From assembly GCA_934700375.1 (NCBI GenBank), contig CAKUXT010000057.1, forward strand, positions 1-10,629: a DNA stretch of 10,629 bases, read 5' to 3'. Position 1 is the first letter of the stretch. Each line of letters opens with the position of its first letter. Source of the DNA: an uncultured Bacilli bacterium. Its GTDB lineage: Bacteria; Bacillota_I; Bacilli_A; RFN20; CAG-288. Both the position numbers and the translations under genes were made by a program. The notes beneath the pieces are model-generated. The model was given only the letters and a program-made list of their open reading frames with translations, had not been told where the DNA came from and ran no database searches. Shown one piece after another: positions 6,667 to 10,629 of the stretch.

Positions 6667-9561
6667 ATGGAGTCAATAAGCAGAAAAGATATTGTTGAAT
6701 TATGGAAAAGAATGAATGATTTCTTTACTGAACTTAATATCGGAACTCAAAGTGAACGAAGAGAATATGTAAAACTATCAGTTTATTTACATAGAGCTAA
6801 AGCTGATAATTTTTTTGGCCGTTTTGTTTCTGATAAGCTTTGCAATTGGGAAAATGACAATTTAAATAATTTCTATCAAGAGCTGATAAAAGCATTGTTT
6901 AAGTATAATAAGGCCATTAGTTATTCGTCAGCTCTTTCCGAAATATATCAAAAAATGGTCGATAACCATTTTTTGTATAGAATCAAAGAGTTGAAAAATG
7001 CGCGAAATCCAATTCTTTGGGCGTTATATCCTAAGTCGAAAAAACTATCCGTACAGAGCCAATATGAATTTCTTTTGAACTTCATGGAAGATCCACAATA
7101 TAAATGTGGAAATGGATTAATAAATGACATTGATTCACTGGAAAAAGTTTCAGGTGAATTTGTCGAAAATGACTTCCGTATCAATCGCAAATCTTATTTT
7201 GAGTTAATCAAACAAAACCCTTCTTTCAGTTTTCTAAAGCAACAGACTATACCTGTTATTGATGCGTTGATAGAAGAAATCAATAGAGCGTTAAAAAACC
7301 TGAATATATTGAAAAAAGCGAAGGATAATGATAAAGAAAAGATTCTCCAAGCAATCGATGCGGTAAAAGAGAGAATTATTCAACCTGGTCTTTCTCAAAC
7401 GCCTCTCGATTATTTATATTTTGAAGGGAGAAAAAGAATTATCCGCTGTTTGCAGAGGGATGAATATACATCGGTCGGTTCAGTATATAATGCTACAATT
7501 GATGATTTGCTTGATGTTGATGGAATCGGGAATGTTTCTGCCTGTTCGGTCAAGGAAGCGGTTGATAAATTTGTAAAATCGTTAAAAGCAGATGCCACCA
7601 TTCGATTATCCATCGATGATAAAAATCCTGATACGACCGCTTTGTTGAAATGTCTTTATTGTCATTTTGTAAGGATAGACTATGCCGATGAAATTCAAAA
7701 CCTTGAAAAAAATATATCGAAACTAAAGGAACAGGATTTACCACAATTAGTTAATTCTAATGATGGTTTTTCTCTCTTTTTTGCTTCTGATGATGAAATG
7801 GAAAATGTTAAGAAAATTTATCAGATGAAGAAAAACAATATGGCAGAATATAGCCGGGAAATTGAAAATATTTTATTTGTAAACCGGTCAATTGATAACG
7901 GAAATGTAAGTGACTCTGTTGTTTGGAAGGATTTTGAAGAAAATCCAATTAAGTACAATAAACTCCTTGAAGATTACCTGGATGAGGATGATTATGATGG
8001 AGTTAGTGCTATTTATCATTCTGACAATGTGATTGACCATTTTGTTTCCGATTCAACTGATAACATTTCTTCCATGCAGATGAAAGATGATGATATTCGT
8101 AGACAAATTCTAATTAGAAACGATACTTATCATCGTGATTCGATGAATGGGGAACTCTTGGTTCCTCTTATTCCTAAGAGAGGTATTTCGGCTAAAGATA
8201 TTCCTGAAGAAATCATTAAAAAGATTGATAAAACAGAAATTCACTCAGATGGTTTTCACGGATCGTTAAGAAAATATCAGACATGGGGTGTCAAATTTAT
8301 TCTCAGTCAAAAAAACACGCTTCTCGGTGATGAGATGGGATTGGGGAAAACAGTAGAAGCCATTGCAACAATGGTTAGTATGACACATGATGGAGGGACG
8401 CATTTTCTAGTTGTTTGTCCGATGTCCGTTATCACTAATTGGTGCCGTGAAATCAAAAAATTCAGTGCCCTTGAGCCATATATATTGCGTGGTGAAGATG
8501 CATCAGCTAACATCTATCGTTGGTTTAAATACGGTGGTGTTGGTGTCGTAAATTATGAAAGCCTTCATAACGTGAAGAAAATATCATCGGTACATGGTTC
8601 CCTCTTGGTTGTCGATGAAGCACATTACATCAAAAATCGTTCGGCGATGAGAACACAAAATGTTATAAAAATCATGCCACGGTTTGATTCCCATCTTTTC
8701 ATGACTGGTACAGCATTGGAAAACAAAGTTGATGAAATGATTAACCTAGTCGGTTTACTCAATCCTTCTGTTGCAAATGGTGTTCAGACGTATGCGACAA
8801 AAAAGGAGTCCGCTAATTTTTGTAAAAATCTTGCTGCTATCTATCTCAGAAGAAAAAGAAGCGATGTTCTTAAAGAACTTCCCGAAAAAGTGGAGTCTAA
8901 TGAGTGGTGTACTTTAGAAGGAGAGGAGAAAGAAGCATACGAAGAAGATATAATGAATTCTGATTATAGTCACGCTAGACGTCTTTCTTTTAATATTAAA
9001 AGTTTACAAAACTCCAGTAAGGGAAAACGCCTTTTGGAAATTGTCAATGATGCTACAGATGAAAACAGAAAAGTCCTGGTTTTCTCTTATTTTTTAGATA
9101 CGTTGCAAGCAGTAAAACAATTGGTTGGAAATCGATGCATTGGAGTTATTGACGGGTCTGTTTCTACCGATGAGCGACAACATATTATTGATCAATTCAA
9201 TAATGCTCTGGGCGGTAGTGTTCTGATTTGTCAAATTTCAACGGGAGGGACGGGTCTCAATATTCAATCTGCCTCCGTTGTAATTATTTGTGAACCGCAA
9301 TTTAAACCATCTACAGAGAATCAAGCCATTTCTAGATCCTATCGAATGGGTCAGGCAAGAAAAGTTTTGGTATATCATTTGTTAGCGAAAGATACTATTG
9401 AAGAGGGGATTATTGCGTTGTTGGAAAGTAAGCGACGTTTATTTGACGCTTATGCTGACAAATCAGCAATAGGAGATGAAATGCTTAAAATAGATGAGGA
9501 TTCTTTCAAATCCTTAGCGCAAAAGGAAAAAAATCGAATCATATTGGAAAGAGGCAGATAG
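6667..9561 (+). CDS. SNF2-family DEAH helicase/translocase with long N-terminal region containing a helix-hairpin-helix
   Basis: This 964-residue protein has a complete SNF2 motor in its C-terminal half: LRKYQ (to Gln538), Walker A GDEMGLGKT with Lys561, VCPMSVITNW, the Walker B box DEAH at 650-653, TGTALEN from 680, STGGTGLN at 858-865, and QAISRSYRMGQ at 886-896 with the arginine finger region. Such motors translocate on double-stranded DNA using ATP and remodel bound proteins. The N-terminal half (about 1-500) is not a family I recognise. It is helical and charged, with a helix-hairpin-helix at about 277-300 (DLLDVDGIG, Gly286 and Gly288), resembling non-specific DNA-binding modules, and an acidic stretch near 439-444. 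No nuclease, methylase or protease motif is evident. Sequence is more A/T-rich than nagAB, and the gene ends in the remnant of another gene; both suggest horizontal acquisition. A phage-defence or DNA-repair role is inference from context. Confidence 0.9.
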   Translation: MESISRKDIVELWKRMNDFFTELNIGTQSERREYVKLSVYLHRAKADNFFGRFVSDKLCNWENDNLNNFYQELIKALFKYNKAISYSSALSEIYQKMVDNHFLYRIKELKNARNPILWALYPKSKKLSVQSQYEFLLNFMEDPQYKCGNGLINDIDSLEKVSGEFVENDFRINRKSYFELIKQNPSFSFLKQQTIPVIDALIEEINRALKNLNILKKAKDNDKEKILQAIDAVKERIIQPGLSQTPLDYLYFEGRKRIIRCLQRDEYTSVGSVYNATIDDLLDVDGIGNVSACSVKEAVDKFVKSLKADATIRLSIDDKNPDTTALLKCLYCHFVRIDYADEIQNLEKNISKLKEQDLPQLVNSNDGFSLFFASDDEMENVKKIYQMKKNNMAEYSREIENILFVNRSIDNGNVSDSVVWKDFEENPIKYNKLLEDYLDEDDYDGVSAIYHSDNVIDHFVSDSTDNISSMQMKDDDIRRQILIRNDTYHRDSMNGELLVPLIPKRGISAKDIPEEIIKKIDKTEIHSDGFHGSLRKYQTWGVKFILSQKNTLLGDEMGLGKTVEAIATMVSMTHDGGTHFLVVCPMSVITNWCREIKKFSALEPYILRGEDASANIYRWFKYGGVGVVNYESLHNVKKISSVHGSLLVVDEAHYIKNRSAMRTQNVIKIMPRFDSHLFMTGTALENKVDEMINLVGLLNPSVANGVQTYATKKESANFCKNLAAIYLRRKRSDVLKELPEKVESNEWCTLEGEEKEAYEEDIMNSDYSHARRLSFNIKSLQNSSKGKRLLEIVNDATDENRKVLVFSYFLDTLQAVKQLVGNRCIGVIDGSVSTDERQHIIDQFNNALGGSVLICQISTGGTGLNIQSASVVIICEPQFKPSTENQAISRSYRMGQARKVLVYHLLAKDTIEEGIIALLESKRRLFDAYADKSAIGDEMLKIDEDSFKSLAQKEKNRIILERGR

Positions 9562-9799
9562 TCGGAAAGCAAAATTACACTCTCCTTCTTTTGGCTTTTC
9601 TTTATCAAAAGGAGACTGTTCGTAATCACCAATATATTCGTTGAACCACTTTTTATATCTTTCTCCATTTCCGCTTTTTGGATACAATACTTTTTCACAT
9701 GTCTGGAATGGTAAGTGCTGCTATCAGTGCAGCTAAACTGTTCCCTTTGTTAAGGCAGTCGGTTTCTTCGATTAATAATTGAATCGCGTTTACTCTCAT
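9562..9799 (-). pseudogene. Frameshifted and truncated gene of a conserved-looking hypothetical protein
   Basis: From ATG 9799 the minus strand encodes MRVNAIQLL..., passing through SLAALIAALTIPDM to a TGA at 9697-9695 (34 residues). Reading continues sensibly in the next frame from 9699 as CEKV followed by YPKSGNGERYKKWFNEYIG, and on to about 9562. Removing one base near 9700 would join both parts as ...LTIPDCEKVLYP.... The pattern of ALTIPD, then a YP element, GERYxxWF and an FNEY-like segment matches, from memory, a widespread uncharacterised Firmicutes protein of about 200 residues; I cannot give a family name. The C-terminal part is missing because the convergent helicase gene ends at 9561. 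The start follows the stop of the upstream membrane-protein gene by one base (TAATATG), with no separate SD. What it did is unknown. Confidence 0.6.
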
Positions 9800-9800
9800 A

Positions 9801-10124
9801 TTAATTGCAGATAACTAAATTGCATATAATGCTGATGAATGAAATGATTTCAAGTAACAATGATATACAGGAATATAGTTTTTTTCTCTTCTTTATACTA
9901 ATGACAACACCGAATGTCGAACCAAGGAAGATGATGATGCTAACGATGAAGTAGGCGGAAGATAGATATTCTTTGAAAGATTGTTTAATTCCAGGTTCAA
10001 AGATTGGCATAAAGCCAAGTAAAATTGTTCGAAATATATTTATGCTTTGGAATAATGGTGTGGCTCCTCCTATGATGATGAGTAAGGCCATTAGCATTAT
10101 TATTGAAATGATAGTTTTTTTCAT
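9801..10124 (-). CDS. Small multi-pass membrane protein of unknown function
   Basis: This 107-residue protein has hydrophobic segments at about 5-22, 55-77 and 84-104, and a weaker one around 28-42. A basic turn KKRKK at 78-82 sits between the last two segments and probably faces the cytoplasm. The start ATG 10124 has AAGGA with about 9 bases of spacing, a convincing ribosome site. No catalytic or ligand motif is visible and I do not recognise the family. It precedes, with one base between stop and start, the decayed gene ending at 9562, so the two were probably an operon. The reading frame itself is intact, but its partner is broken, so it may be a relic. No clear promoter was found in the 145 bases upstream. 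Confidence 0.6.
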   Translation of the reverse strand: MKKTIISIIMLMALLIIIGGATPLFQSINIFRTILLGFMPIFEPGIKQSFKEYLSSAYFIVSIIIFLGSTFGVVISIKKRKKLYSCISLLLEIISFISIICNLVICN

Positions 10125-10269
10125 TGAAAATTTTCCTTGGTATTAAAAATCAAATTGGGAAGGTGATGGATGTGTAGTGCACCCCTGACATTGGACTTTA
10201 AATAGAACTATAGATAGCAAAACATTGGATGACCACACGGACAATGTTACAGTTGTCCATATCCACCTT

Positions 10270-10571
10270 GTAAGATAAAAATCGAATTTAGCAGTACTCT
10301 CAAACTGCTTCTTGGTATCCAAAGACCTGTTCGTTTTGTTAGAGAAGAATCAAATTTAGCAGTACTCTCAAACACGCGGGCGTTCTTATGATCTTCTTCT
10401 ATAGTTAGAGAAGAATCGAATTTAGCAGTACTCTCAAACCCAGCGCACTGTGTGCAAATGTTGCCTTTGTTAGAGAAGAATCAAATTTAGCAGTACTCTC
10501 AAACTTAGTGTCAATCGCTGCCTTTTCGCCGATCAGTTAGAGAAGAATCAAATTTAGCAGTACTCTCAAAC
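10270..10571 (-). CRISPR. CRISPR array, five 36-bp repeats and four spacers, type II-like repeat
   Basis: Repeats lie at 10270-10305, 10338-10373, 10404-10439, 10469-10504 and 10536-10571. Read on the minus strand, the repeat begins GTTTGAGAGTACTGC and ends CTTCTCTAAC, a length and 5' end typical of type II (Cas9) repeats, with partly complementary ends. Spacers are 32, 30, 29 and 31 bases. The leftmost repeat differs at four positions, all but one in what would be its crRNA 3' part, as expected for the trailer end, so the leader is on the right and transcription runs leftward. Repeat 10404 has one substitution (CAAA to CGAA on the + strand), shared with the trailer repeat. No cas gene or clear tracrRNA is in the window. 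No spacer visibly matches elsewhere in the window. Confidence 0.95.
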
Positions 10572-10629
10572 CGAGTTTTCCATCCGCTCTAATTAATTAA
10601 AACATTCACTGTTTTGTTGTATTATATGC
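10572..10629 (-). promoter_or_regulatory. CRISPR leader (partial) with a -10 box
   Basis: The right flank has no further repeat at the expected 30-base distance, so the array ends here. On the minus strand this A/T-rich stretch contains TATAAT (10626-10621), about 50 bases before the first repeat, predicting a start near 10613. The matching -35 would be outside the window. The leader is cut by the window edge. Confidence 0.5.

Noticed and set aside
9581..9615. A TCTCCTT/AAGGAGA stem after the helicase stop as a terminator
   Set aside because: The loop is about 21 bases and no T run follows on either strand; the bases are also explained as part of the decayed minus-strand gene.
10270..10337. 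The degenerate leftmost repeat as the anti-repeat of a rightward tracrRNA
   Set aside because: It keeps the part that pairs with the crRNA 5' end, but the following 32 bases form only a weak 4-bp stem and no terminator before the next repeat. A decayed trailer repeat explains it better.

Overview
The window looks like chromosome from a low-GC Gram-positive gut or oral bacterium. Shine-Dalgarno sites are strong (GAGGA, GGAGG, GAGGAGG), promoters are extended -10, TGA is used as a stop, and a type II-like CRISPR repeat is present. Erysipelotrichia-type Firmicutes is my best guess; no rRNA or other marker gene is here to settle it.

Positions 1-555 hold a perfect 34-bp palindrome, a start-less 3' fragment of an unrecognised gene, and the terminator of the leftward operon that follows. 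Positions 556-6390 are an amino-sugar module built from two divergent operons. Leftward run a phosphohexomutase and a GH94-type disaccharide phosphorylase; rightward run nagA and nagB. Read together they suggest a cytosolic route: phosphorolysis of a GlcNAc disaccharide (chitobiose is the simplest candidate) to GlcNAc-1-P, mutase to GlcNAc-6-P, NagA to GlcN-6-P, and NagB to fructose-6-P. The two operons share a 93-bp control region in which two extended -10 elements face away from each other and overlap.

Positions 6391-9561 hold a promoter and a 964-residue SNF2-family helicase/translocase gene. It has a long unassigned N-terminal half with a helix-hairpin-helix, and its sequence is visibly more A/T-rich than the metabolic genes. 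It reads as an accessory, possibly defence-related, gene.

Positions 9562-10140 carry a leftward two-gene remnant: a small multi-pass membrane protein, then, one base after its stop, a conserved-looking gene that is frameshifted and cut off exactly where the helicase gene ends. This points to an insertion or recombination junction at about 9561.

Positions 10142-10629 contain a short spacer with an IS3-like end motif, then a small CRISPR array (five 36-bp repeats, four spacers) read leftward. Its trailer repeat is degenerate on the left and its leader, with a TATAAT box, is on the right. No cas gene lies in the window; a cas operon would be expected further right if the array is not an orphan.
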